Shown: positions 1-8,981 of the stretch, piece by piece | Numbering within the stretch: position 1 is the first letter of the stretch | Layout: each line of letters begins with the position of its first letter | From: Planctomycetaceae bacterium | GTDB lineage: Bacteria; Planctomycetota; Planctomycetia; Planctomycetales; Planctomycetaceae | Direction of reading: 5' to 3' | Length of the DNA stretch: 53,732 nt | Assembly (NCBI GenBank): GCA_016795145.1 | Contig: JAEUII010000332.1 | Coordinates: 1-53,732, forward strand | Made by a program: the position numbers and the translations under genes | Notes under the pieces: model-generated | Databases searched by the model: none | What the model saw: the letters and a program-made list of their open reading frames with translations, nothing else | Told to the model about the DNA's origin: nothing

Positions 1-370
1 CAAACAGAATTCCAGCGACAGAAACGGCGACCAATGAATCACAATCAACTCGATTTCAGCGTAGCGCAAAACCGCGAACGACGGCCTACGCGCAGAAATA
101 ACTCTCTAAACCGCTAAAATGGTCGCTTGTTTGAGGTCTAGACAGAAACGATCACTCCACTTCACCTGCAAAACAAATTGTGCAGTCAGAACGCGGTAGC
201 ATCAGATTTTTGGGCACGCACCGAAAACAAATCAACCGCAAATGCGGCTATCCGAGGCAATGTCAAAAGACTGACGCCATCAGTTCGACTACTAACCCAA
301 TCGATCGCGATAGTCACAAGAATCACCTTGTAGTGCAGTTGAACAAGCCGAAATAGATGATTGGGCCACA
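1..370. other. Non-coding stretch downstream of the primase-RT gene
   Basis: No convincing gene is visible. The stretch is more A/T-rich than most of the window and has no recognisable repeat or terminator-like hairpin. A 61-codon minus-strand ORF (186-371) starts on the stop codon of the large gene (TAATG overlap) but has no recognised family and is not called as a gene. Confidence 0.5.
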
Positions 371-3300
371 TTATCGATTATTATATGCTGGAACGCAAAT
401 TTCTGGGCAGCGATGAGGCATGGCAACATTGACGTGTAGCCAGTCGATCAACGTCGCCGGTATCGAACTTTGTGGGTTAGCAGCATGCTCATTCTCATAG
501 GCATCTGCACGTCGGTGCAGCCAATGTTCGTTTTCGGGTGCTGCTGCGGCGAGTAGTCGCAAGCAGTCGGCGACAACTGTGGGAGAATCATCGGCAATTG
601 AGGAGACTCGTTTAGTCTTGACCTCAGCAAGGACTTGGGCACACATCAGAACCGCATTCTGGAGAACCGCCGGTCGATCGGAAGCGTCGCCCCGAGAGAG
701 ACTTTCCAAGATTGCTCTAATCCGAGGGTTTTTTACGATCTTTAGGCTGGATTCAATCTTTGGCTTAAGCAAGTCACGACGCTGCCCATTTCCTGCTTCC
801 ATAATTGGCAGATGAGCAACAAGCTGGAGAGGAGGTAGTAGGTTCTGCGGTCGTGGGCGCCCTTCCATCTGGTAAGTTGGATCAATGTCAGCAATAACCA
901 TGGCTTGCTCCGATTGTTCAAGCCAGCCAGGATGCTGCAGACGAGGCCGGAATATCCCGGGCAGAACTCCTGAATATGGCCCGGGCATGGGTATACCCGG
1001 AAAGGCACCATCTTTTTCATTCTCCCACCCGTTATGGCCAATAAAACAACTCTGTCCGTGCCCATGCCGACTAGAATCGTTACAGAAGACCGTCGTCATA
1101 CCTGAGGCGAGGTAGTTTGCTTGTCCCAATACAACGTAGTCTTGTGCTCGCGGAGTCATTGCTGGGACAAATAACACGCTCCGACGCTCTTTGGGGTGCC
1201 GAGCTAATGATGTCGCGTATGCAAAGTTCTTCACATCCATCAAAACGTAGTCCATCGCATCTTCATATGACCAACGCGAACCGCCAAATTTTGCTCGAAG
1301 ATCATTCAATGAAATGGCTAGCGTTAATAGATTTGACGGAGACGTGGCTAGAAATATCTCCGAGCAGATCAGCTCTATAACTCGGCTTGCCAGCTCTGGA
1401 CCATCCGGGATTAGTCTTGGGATCTCGGTCGAATCTGTGGCAAACATCTCGTTGTAGGCTACAGACGGGTATTTTTTCATGCGTTGTCTAATGACACTTT
1501 CTCTACCACCGAAGAATCTCTCTCCCCTTGGGACAACAACTGGGGCAACAGCCGCCCATGCTGGAACATTGTCCAGCCAAGAGAAACACCCCTTCGTCGG
1601 AAACGGCGGATACCGGAAGGTTCCGGCCCAAACGATGGTCTCTAGTCCCATCTCGAGAAGTGTTTCCCTGATCCATTCGACTGTGTCTGGGCGAGTTGAG
1701 TATTCCGGTAGTAAAAGACAGTCTACCTTAAAGGTTCTGCAAGCTCGAAAAACCTCTCTCAAGATCTGATGACGGCGGTACTCCACTGAGCTCGGAAGCT
1801 TGCGATACCTTCGCGCCAATTCTCTTGACCATTCTTCAGGGCGTAGCGTCCCTTTACCGTCTGACATTTCCTTACCAATCTTTTGCAACTCCTTCCTATC
1901 GACTTCAAAAACAGGGTGCGCATACGATCCCATATCCTCGACATGCCATTGCACCATGGCTACTCGCAGATAACACTGAGCCCGATCACTACGCGCCCGC
2001 CACTCAGATTCTTGAGTCCGTCGAAAGTCTTGCACTTCAACAGAATGACCTAGTTCACTCGCAGCATCGAAGGATACAGAAACCTGTTTCTCTGCATTGT
2101 TTTCACCTGCCCCAGACACGTTTGCATTCGGGCTGTCGGGATCTTGTTCAGCTAACCCCGGACGGACCGCCAGCGCATTCTCGCTCTGCGATCGTTCGTT
2201 CTCCACGGCGATGGTTGTTTGCGGCTCGGACAAAAGGATACCTGACAAGCGAGCGAGTCGAGGCTGTACATAATGAATGGCCACTAGCCGGCCCCTATGA
2301 AATGATTGGGACCATCGCATGATGTACCGATTCTGATTATCCATGAATCGTTCTACACCATCGGTGCTGCGTTCTCCTGTTCCCGATGCACTGATGATCT
2401 GCCATTTCTGAAGGAATCGCCTTCCGTTCGAAAGAGTTACGTCCATTCCCCCATCGCCATCAGCGTTCGAGCGTTTTGCCGCTGATTGGAATGCGAAGAA
2501 CGGCGACTCGTCTGTGGTCACTTCGACTTCGGTCGCGGCATCAATTTCGTCAAGCGTTGACAATACATTCGACGTTAGTACGTCGGTCCACAGTTCGATC
2601 GCACCAGAGAGGTCACCCCATGGTTGTTCGTTTTGCGAACTTGCACTCGAAGCAACGGCAAGATCCAATGCAAGTCGTGCGAGAAACTCGTTGATCTCGT
2701 TAAGTTTCTCTGGCGAAAGACAAACACTGGGGTTCGGCAACACTCTTAAACTACGGAGACAAATGCCCAGCAAAACGACCCAGCCGAGCGGAGTTACTTG
2801 ATTCAGTCTTTGCCATCCACGACCATTCTCACTGTTTGTGGCCAATTCAACAGCACGCCATAGAAACAAAACTCCGCTGTCGTTTCGAACTCTGTCAGAA
2901 TTGGACTGATCCACGGAATTGTCGTCCATCTCATGTAGCAATTCGGTGCCATCTAGCCCCCATTCGTCGACTCTGAATTCTCCGGCAATTGTTGACATCT
3001 TTGCCGATGAAGAAGAACCATTGATTGCAATGAGCTCTAACACTTGCGCACGGAGCTGCACCTCCAGTGACACTAGGCGTAGGCCAGCCAAAGTAGCTTT
3101 TAACGCTTGATCCGGCTCTTGTCCTGATTCTACAACGATCTGCTCGGAGAGTTTCGCAAGACGCAGGGAAAGCAAGTACCACGCTCGCGTCGCTCGTCGT
3201 TTAGGCATGAAACCCACAGGATCCGTTCCTGGAAGAATCTCCGACAGTGTAACATCCGATGGTAATCGATGTGGCACAAGGTGAGCCAGAACTGCACACG

Positions 3301-6300
3301 GAACGCCACGCTTTGATGCATCCAGAAGACTTCTTGCTTCTGCTCTAACCGCCGCAAATCTAGTCTCTACAACCGCTGAGAGAACTAGGCCGATCTTTCT
3401 CGCCCCGCTAGTTGTCGGCGTATCTGTCGGGAATTGCTCTAGCCGGTTCAGCACTCGCTTGATACTTGGGGGAATCGGACTGTTAGCTGAAACTGTTGTA
3501 ACACGCGTAGGCACTTTTCCACAGAGTCGAAACAGGCTGAACCTCAGAAGTGTCTCGATCGCCCATCGGTCTTCCTGTCGAGGCGAGTTGTTGTTCAGGC
3601 GCGAAGAAAAATAAGGGCTATCGAATGTGACGGATGGTAGATTCGTTGATCTATCGGCCAAGCCCAGTAGGTTTGCAATCGCATATCCCGCTCTCCAAAG
3701 GTAGTCGCCTGACTTATTGATCCCATGAGGAATCAATCCGGAATCTGGTTCTCGAATAAATGCCTGTCCACGGATCTTGTTTTCATCGAGAAGGAAGCCG
3801 ACTACCTTAATCGGAGTATCAAGGGGCTGATCCGGGCTCGGCCCGACCATATTTCCTAAGAATGGGGGGCACTCCATGCCGGGAATCATTCGACTTTGCT
3901 TTACTAGCGACTCAAAAGCGTGCGCAATCCATTGAGTGATGCCCGGGGTTGTGAAGACCATTTCCGGACTCCAAATTGTCTCGAGGCGTCGTGCAGAATC
4001 GAATTGTGCCTTCTGTATGGATGTCTGTGGTACGCTCTCAAATTCAATTTCTGATGGTAAAAACGAGATCTTCTCCATGCGGTTCAAGTCTGTGGCGTGG
4101 TCACAAAACAGCGACCTCAATACTGAGTGCTCTTGTTGAAAGCCAACAAATCCAGGAACGCATTCAACCGGGACCACTGGCAACCAATCACAGACTTCTC
4201 CAACTTGAGAGTTCAGCGATTTGCGCACCAGACGTGTTCGTCGCTGGAGTAAACGAGCTGCATTTGCATGTCCAATGTTGAGCAGGCCTTCGAGCATTCC
4301 TTTGCAATCGAGATCACCCTCTTCGTTAGGCCCCAGATTCAGGGAAGAACGATTGCCATCATCTGGTAGCCACCAGCGGAGCCTCCGAATGAACAATTCT
4401 TCGGTTTCGTCAACCGCCGGTCTAACTTCCCCAAGACGAAGGGTCATTGACTGAAGCGGATCGGCTGCACCCGCTGGCCATGGGCAAGCCAGCCTAACCA
4501 TAGCCTCATGCATGAGAAGGTGGCCGTATGTATTCGGCTGTGTGAGGAGAATATCGAGTTTGGCTGATGACTTTTGTGCTGCTGCAAGAGAAATTAGAGA
4601 TCTCGCCAATGCTGCTGGAACTGCATTCGAGATTGATGTCACTCCGGAGATCTCCGAAGTCAAAGTCTCTGGCAATGTTACCTGTGAGGCAATCACATGA
4701 AGATTAGCGATGGCAACATTCAGGATTGCTTCTTGCGTTTCTAACGTGTTTGGAAGAGCCGCACGAAGATGCGTCAGCAATCCCGAATGAACAGCCATCG
4801 CGACGTTCATCCTCCACCTATGAATGGCTCGCTTCTCGAGGTCGCTAAAATCTGGTGCGAGGAATCGTCTCGAGCATAGAAACTGCTCAAGGCCGAACAA
4901 TACAGTTAAGACCTCTTCTTCCTTCAGTCTTGATCGGTCGATCGAGTTCGCCTCATCAAATGTTTGCGACCATTCCAGCTTGAAAAACTCAGCGAATCGC
5001 TCTCCAGATTGTATTGTACCTAAGGCCGAGGTCTTACGGTCTAGGTCTGAAGCCACTAACCTCCAAACGAGTGCCGCAATTCGGCATTTGTCATTGAAAC
5101 GCAAGTCAGGGCATGAACGAACGGTGTGCAACAATTCACGCAGTGAGTCAACATCAGTGCTTTCACGGTAGAGATCTAACTCTCCCAAGGCCACCAACGC
5201 CTCACGCCGGTCGACACCACCATCGTCAGAGAGCGCCGGCAAAGATATTGGAGGTCCGAATTCAATTCCCGAAACCCCGAGGCCACCGCGTTTTTCTGTC
5301 AACCAGTTCAAGACTCCATTCCCGGACATTCGTGGAAGGGGTTCTGTCTTTGGGCTCAGTTCGAGGCCAATCTTCCTGAGCTCAAACTGGACAATTCCAC
5401 GAAGGCGCTCCAGTTCTTCGGCTGTCGTGGCAACCAACACCATATCGTCTACATACCTGCCATAGGCAATCGCTGCTGGAGAACATGCTACCTCCTCTAC
5501 GATTCGACGATCGAGCGGAAATAGACTGATTGTTGCCAGATAGGCTGACAGATCCGGTCCCTGAGGAATTCCTTTATCCGCGCCGAATGGCGATTGCTGC
5601 ACAGTTCCGTTACTGGGGTCGTAGTAGGTATATCCGAAGCACTGATTGCAAATGTGATCTATGAAAGCATTCGTTCGATCCGGAATAGAACCCAGATGGG
5701 GGGCGAATAACGGCACAAAGAATTTGGGATCACTCAGCCTGCTCGCCGCTTTCTCGAGAGAGGGACGCAAGACATCATTTACTGCAAACCGTGGCAGCAT
5801 GTCATAGTAAGAGCGCACATCGAGTCGTGACACGAAGAAGGTCTGGTGCGTGTCGGCGTTCAATGTGGCCTTAATTACGCTTTGACTAATGTGGTCAATA
5901 AAAGACGACCAACACTCGATGTAAGGCCGGAACAGACCATCGCCTCTAGGCTCTGTCACGCCACATAAGACATCCATGTCGACTTGATATGCGAAACTGG
6001 CAACCTTCTGCCCCCCGGGAACACGGTCTGGCCTGAGACTGTCTGGTCCAGACGTCGTCACCCCAACTTCAGCAGAGTACCTAACCGCTGGGACGATCTC
6101 ATGGAACTCCGGGGCGTCGAGAGCATGTGAAAGAAGTAGAGAGTTGAGTAAATATTGTTGACAAGCGAGATCTTCGGGGCACGGCAGAGCCTTTAGTCGC
6201 ATACCGCCCGAAGACTTGGGGATTCGTACGGCAAGGTATGGCTCAAGTGGGGGACACCGAAAATGTATTCGCGATATCAAATATGGCAGCACGACATGTA

Positions 6301-7912
6301 CACCAGTGAGTATTCGTTGCCAGCTCAGTTCATCTGTTGGGGCCTCCTTCCGCTGCGTGCTTGACTGAGCCAACTGTATTGCACGTAATAGACGTTGTGT
6401 TTCAGAGTCTGAGTCGGTCACTCCAAGTGGTGGTGACTCCTTGTCTCTACTTCTGAGCAGATATGACTTCAGCCGTATCTGCCATTCCAAGAGAGTGCTC
6501 GCCGCTCCATGTGATGAATCTTCCAAGCTAAAGAAATCATCTCCAAGACTATCAAAAACACTCTTCCATTCATCCGTAGAGAGATGCTGGTCGACTTTGC
6601 GCAGAGCCACGCCCCTCTCTGAGCTGGATGCCAGATTCCAAATCTTATCAACATGTTCCGGCGAACATTCCAAGGCTGCTGCCATCAACACGGTCGGCAC
6701 CGGAAATCGCCATTTAGAAATCAGTTGTTCGGCTGAGTCTTGATCCAGCTGCAACAACTGTTCATCCGGATCCTTTGAACTGCGACCCTCTACACTCTCT
6801 GCGTAGATCATCTCGATTCTGAACATTGCGTCTCTGGTGACGGCTTTCAGCAGTCGTTTGACCGACCGAATTGCTCCCATCCGACCGGGTGGGTCCGCGT
6901 CCAAATAGACCTGCAAAACCAAGCTCGATCCGAGCTCTGTATACTGTTTAGCAAATGCACTTAGAAGCTCGACTTGACCGAGTCCAATTTCACTGCCAAG
7001 TACAGCAACGGCGTTTTGACCAAGCGACTGCAATCGAAGGACATCGGTAAGTCCCTCCACGATGAAAAGGCGAAACGAGTGTCCTGACCGGGCGGAGAAA
7101 CTTTCAACCGAGGCGGAGAGGCCACCCAGACCATACAGAAAATCCCGTTTCTTGAAGCCACGAGAAAATAGATACTTCGGCTCGTCGTTTGGTCGTGTCG
7201 CACGACCTGCAATTGCTACTACACGATTGCGGTCATCGCGAAGAACAAAAATAATCCGTTCGTTCCAAAAGAAATCAACTGGCGGTAACTCGATGGGTAG
7301 CGTAGCCGGGTCAGTCGACTTCCCTTTCGGCCTTCGGACGATGAGCCCGCTTACTTCCAAAAAATCTAGTGTTTCTCGATCGCCAGCGAATTCAGAGGAA
7401 AGTTTATCTGGACTCGCAAAGAAGACTTCTTTCTTCACCAAAAGAGTTCGATCGAACTGCCGCGCTTTTGCCCACGTATCGAGTTCAGTCAATTCCTGTT
7501 TGCTCATTCGCTGGTACGCGGCTGCCGCTACCTCTAAGGAATCGGCTCCGCTTCGCGCTTCACTAACTTGCGGCTTTGAATGGACAGGAGGAGTGATCCC
7601 GGTAATGCCAGAAAGCCATTCAACAGCCTCTCGAAAAGTGCATTTCCGAATCTCTTTTACTAGGTCAAAAACATCCCCGGACGCACCGCAGGCGAAGCAT
7701 TTGTATCGCCAGTTTTTCTTACCAGAGGGTAAGTAGAAGGCAAGTGACGGATCGTGGTCTGCATGGAACGGACAGAGCATTTTTGTTCGGCCGCCAGTCC
7801 CGACTAAATTGGCGCCTAGCTGCTCTGCCACGAACGACAACTCTGTTTCAGCAAGTCTCTCAACGTGACGAATTCTGTCGTCATTTGTGATCAGGGACTT
7901 TTTCTTGGCCAT
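371..7912 (-). CDS. Giant DnaG-type primase / reverse transcriptase / nitrilase-fold fusion protein
   Basis: Single ORF of 2,513 residues counted from the ATG at 7912; an in-frame TTG at 7993 would add 27 residues, but MAKKK at 7912 is the more natural start. Residues 20-100 form a CHC2 zinc finger (CPFH at 47-50, CFAC at 72-75) as in DnaG. Residues 215-265 match the DnaG core region (NERIIFVLRDDRNRVV, PKYLFSRG). Toprim motifs follow: VEGLTDVL (Glu286) and YLDAD (Asp337, Asp339). The RT domain lies at about 535-860: LDVRSYYDM (Asp698), KGIPQGPDLSAYLA, and YVDD at 820-823 (bases 5444-5455). About 1,100 residues are unassigned. From about 1980 a nitrilase fold begins: LLLPEYS (Glu2070), RMKKYPS (Lys2146/2147), ELICSEIF (Cys2183). 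RT-nitrilase fusions are known defence-associated RTs (DRT type 1/UG1-like). A role in phage defence and self-primed DNA synthesis are inferences. Visibly lower GC than its neighbours suggests transfer. Confidence 0.88.
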   Translation of the reverse strand: MAKKKSLITNDDRIRHVERLAETELSFVAEQLGANLVGTGGRTKMLCPFHADHDPSLAFYLPSGKKNWRYKCFACGASGDVFDLVKEIRKCTFREAVEWLSGITGITPPVHSKPQVSEARSGADSLEVAAAAYQRMSKQELTELDTWAKARQFDRTLLVKKEVFFASPDKLSSEFAGDRETLDFLEVSGLIVRRPKGKSTDPATLPIELPPVDFFWNERIIFVLRDDRNRVVAIAGRATRPNDEPKYLFSRGFKKRDFLYGLGGLSASVESFSARSGHSFRLFIVEGLTDVLRLQSLGQNAVAVLGSEIGLGQVELLSAFAKQYTELGSSLVLQVYLDADPPGRMGAIRSVKRLLKAVTRDAMFRIEMIYAESVEGRSSKDPDEQLLQLDQDSAEQLISKWRFPVPTVLMAAALECSPEHVDKIWNLASSSERGVALRKVDQHLSTDEWKSVFDSLGDDFFSLEDSSHGAASTLLEWQIRLKSYLLRSRDKESPPLGVTDSDSETQRLLRAIQLAQSSTQRKEAPTDELSWQRILTGVHVVLPYLISRIHFRCPPLEPYLAVRIPKSSGGMRLKALPCPEDLACQQYLLNSLLLSHALDAPEFHEIVPAVRYSAEVGVTTSGPDSLRPDRVPGGQKVASFAYQVDMDVLCGVTEPRGDGLFRPYIECWSSFIDHISQSVIKATLNADTHQTFFVSRLDVRSYYDMLPRFAVNDVLRPSLEKAASRLSDPKFFVPLFAPHLGSIPDRTNAFIDHICNQCFGYTYYDPSNGTVQQSPFGADKGIPQGPDLSAYLATISLFPLDRRIVEEVACSPAAIAYGRYVDDMVLVATTAEELERLRGIVQFELRKIGLELSPKTEPLPRMSGNGVLNWLTEKRGGLGVSGIEFGPPISLPALSDDGGVDRREALVALGELDLYRESTDVDSLRELLHTVRSCPDLRFNDKCRIAALVWRLVASDLDRKTSALGTIQSGERFAEFFKLEWSQTFDEANSIDRSRLKEEEVLTVLFGLEQFLCSRRFLAPDFSDLEKRAIHRWRMNVAMAVHSGLLTHLRAALPNTLETQEAILNVAIANLHVIASQVTLPETLTSEISGVTSISNAVPAALARSLISLAAAQKSSAKLDILLTQPNTYGHLLMHEAMVRLACPWPAGAADPLQSMTLRLGEVRPAVDETEELFIRRLRWWLPDDGNRSSLNLGPNEEGDLDCKGMLEGLLNIGHANAARLLQRRTRLVRKSLNSQVGEVCDWLPVVPVECVPGFVGFQQEHSVLRSLFCDHATDLNRMEKISFLPSEIEFESVPQTSIQKAQFDSARRLETIWSPEMVFTTPGITQWIAHAFESLVKQSRMIPGMECPPFLGNMVGPSPDQPLDTPIKVVGFLLDENKIRGQAFIREPDSGLIPHGINKSGDYLWRAGYAIANLLGLADRSTNLPSVTFDSPYFSSRLNNNSPRQEDRWAIETLLRFSLFRLCGKVPTRVTTVSANSPIPPSIKRVLNRLEQFPTDTPTTSGARKIGLVLSAVVETRFAAVRAEARSLLDASKRGVPCAVLAHLVPHRLPSDVTLSEILPGTDPVGFMPKRRATRAWYLLSLRLAKLSEQIVVESGQEPDQALKATLAGLRLVSLEVQLRAQVLELIAINGSSSSAKMSTIAGEFRVDEWGLDGTELLHEMDDNSVDQSNSDRVRNDSGVLFLWRAVELATNSENGRGWQRLNQVTPLGWVVLLGICLRSLRVLPNPSVCLSPEKLNEINEFLARLALDLAVASSASSQNEQPWGDLSGAIELWTDVLTSNVLSTLDEIDAATEVEVTTDESPFFAFQSAAKRSNADGDGGMDVTLSNGRRFLQKWQIISASGTGERSTDGVERFMDNQNRYIMRWSQSFHRGRLVAIHYVQPRLARLSGILLSEPQTTIAVENERSQSENALAVRPGLAEQDPDSPNANVSGAGENNAEKQVSVSFDAASELGHSVEVQDFRRTQESEWRARSDRAQCYLRVAMVQWHVEDMGSYAHPVFEVDRKELQKIGKEMSDGKGTLRPEEWSRELARRYRKLPSSVEYRRHQILREVFRACRTFKVDCLLLPEYSTRPDTVEWIRETLLEMGLETIVWAGTFRYPPFPTKGCFSWLDNVPAWAAVAPVVVPRGERFFGGRESVIRQRMKKYPSVAYNEMFATDSTEIPRLIPDGPELASRVIELICSEIFLATSPSNLLTLAISLNDLRAKFGGSRWSYEDAMDYVLMDVKNFAYATSLARHPKERRSVLFVPAMTPRAQDYVVLGQANYLASGMTTVFCNDSSRHGHGQSCFIGHNGWENEKDGAFPGIPMPGPYSGVLPGIFRPRLQHPGWLEQSEQAMVIADIDPTYQMEGRPRPQNLLPPLQLVAHLPIMEAGNGQRRDLLKPKIESSLKIVKNPRIRAILESLSRGDASDRPAVLQNAVLMCAQVLAEVKTKRVSSIADDSPTVVADCLRLLAAAAPENEHWLHRRADAYENEHAANPQSSIPATLIDWLHVNVAMPHRCPEICVPAYNNR

Positions 7913-8134
7913 GACTTCGTCACCGGAGTGGAGGGGCTTTACATAAGACCGTTTGCGAAGTGGACAGGGTATTGATATCCTCCCCTGTGTCAAACTGGGA
8001 CACCCGGGACACTTGGGCTACTTGCTCAGATTGTGATAGCACCGCTCGCAGGGGAAGGCGCCGGCCTTTGAGGACCGACGTCCAGCCGCTTGGCATATTT
8101 TGCCCAGCATTTTTTTGCCGGAACAGGAAATCGC

Positions 8135-8165
8135 CATCAGGGGACAGACGTTGCCCCGATCGCTT
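8135..8165 (+). repeat. Dispersed GACGTC element, diverged copy
   Basis: Diverged copy of the element whose core reads GGGGACTGACGTCGCCCC, followed by GCTCGCC. Here the palindromic GACGTC centre is changed to GACGTT. Confidence 0.5.
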
Positions 8166-8570
8166 ATTGATGCGAGTTGGTGCTTCCGCCGGTACAGGAC
8201 CAGCGGAAAGCGGGGCGCGCTTTCTTTACGTTTCTCTGTAGCTGTCAGCTGACGCTCCGCCGGTGCAGGACCGACGGAAGCGTGAACAAGTTTGCTTTGC
8301 GCTATTCGCGTGAATTCGCGTTCATTCGCGGTTTCAAAATCACGTTGCTGGGTTCCCGCGAGCGAGGGAATAACGGTTCGCGAACCCGTTCGGTGCGGGC
8401 ACGCCAATGGTCATGGTGAGATGTTGTGTGTTTGTTTCGCCCCGTTTGGGGCGGAATCGCAGGTTTGCGGGAACGCGCTGCCGCCCGCCTTCATTTTTCT
8501 GCCCGACAGTTTTTTGCAGGAATGACGAACTGCTCGCACGCATTGATGTGGATGAATCGCAAAGAGCAAA

Positions 8571-8607
8571 TCGCAATCAGGGGACTGACGTCGCCCCCGC
8601 TCGCCTG
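8571..8607 (+). repeat. Dispersed GACGTC element
   Basis: Near-perfect copy preceded by AAATCGCAATCAG, with one extra C in the CCCC run. It sits just before the strong hairpin at 8624-8650, an arrangement that the copy at 8135 also shows. Confidence 0.65.
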
Positions 8608-8623
8608 TGGCTGCGAGTTGGTG

Positions 8624-8650
8624 CTTCCGCCGGTGCAGGACCGGCGGAAG
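8624..8650. repeat. Perfect 11-bp inverted repeat (hairpin), family member
   Basis: CTTCCGCCGGT and ACCGGCGGAAG flank a five-base loop GCAGG, giving a perfect 11-bp stem. Similar but imperfect copies lie at 8183-8208 and 8253-8280, each followed by GAAAG or GAAGCG. On the minus strand it lies about 40 bases after the ParE-like stop codon, but no U-tract follows, so a terminator role is only possible. Confidence 0.7.
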
Positions 8651-8687
8651 CGTGAACCGCCGCCCCTGTGGCCCGCTACCGAATTCG

Positions 8688-8981
8688 TCAGAGGTCTTCG
8701 CCAGTGAACAGTCGAGCCGCGTGATGAACAGCGACAATCAAGACGATATCGTTCTCGTATCGATAGATCACGCGATATGCCCCCTGGAAGATTTGCCGAT
8801 AACGCTGACCATCGTCTTCTGGTAGCCACGATCCCGATTCTGGCAGGGAAGAGAGAGCATCAACGCGCACAATCAATCGCAAAGCAAACCGTTTTGCTCT
8901 GACAACCGAGTCGCGGCTGATGTAATCGACAAGTGCCTCGAGATCATCGAGTGCACGAGGCGCCCAGACTATTGCAGCCAC
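8688..8981 (-). CDS. ParE/RelE-family toxin of a type II toxin-antitoxin pair
   Basis: 97-residue protein of typical ParE/RelE length. It begins IVWAPRALDDLEALVDYISR, the usual helical hairpin with the W-x-x-x-A-x-x-D-L pattern, and later has a SLPESG turn and a basic-aromatic RQIFQGAYRVIYRY strand pair before the closing IVAVHHAAR strand, as in ParE. The GTG start at 8981 lies inside the 3' end of the antitoxin gene, a 13-bp overlap that indicates translational coupling. ParE toxins inhibit gyrase while RelE toxins cleave mRNA; the sequence reads more like ParE, but the target is not determined. It could equally be an addiction module or part of the defence neighbourhood with the RT gene downstream. 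Confidence 0.85.
   Translation of the reverse strand: MAAIVWAPRALDDLEALVDYISRDSVVRAKRFALRLIVRVDALSSLPESGSWLPEDDGQRYRQIFQGAYRVIYRYENDIVLIVAVHHAARLFTGEDL

Larger units (their letters stand above)
7913..8687. repeat. Repeat-rich gap upstream of the primase-RT gene
   Basis: This 775-bp gap contains three copies of a hairpin element (8183-8208, 8253-8280, 8624-8650), two copies of the GACGTC-type dispersed element (about 8135-8165 and 8571-8607), and a degenerate copy of the TTCCCGC...GCGGGAA hairpin near 8348-8372. Six-frame ORFs in it are translations of repeats and are not genes. The promoter of the primase-RT gene must lie here unless it is transcribed from the toxin-antitoxin operon. A structured non-coding RNA cannot be excluded, but none is recognised. 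Confidence 0.6.

Noticed and set aside
7913..7993. TTG start adding 27 residues to the primase-RT protein
   Set aside because: The added residues are not part of the CHC2 domain, and an ATG with a natural MAKKK start lies just before it.
8018..8407. 129-codon minus-strand ORF upstream of the primase-RT gene
   Set aside because: Its translation is made of the dispersed repeats (hairpin element and GACGTC element) and it has no family-like features; the same words appear in ORFs of the other gaps.
8624..8650. Rho-independent terminator after the ParE-like toxin
   Set aside because: The stem is strong but no U-tract follows on the minus strand, and related copies lie elsewhere in the gap; kept as a repeat.
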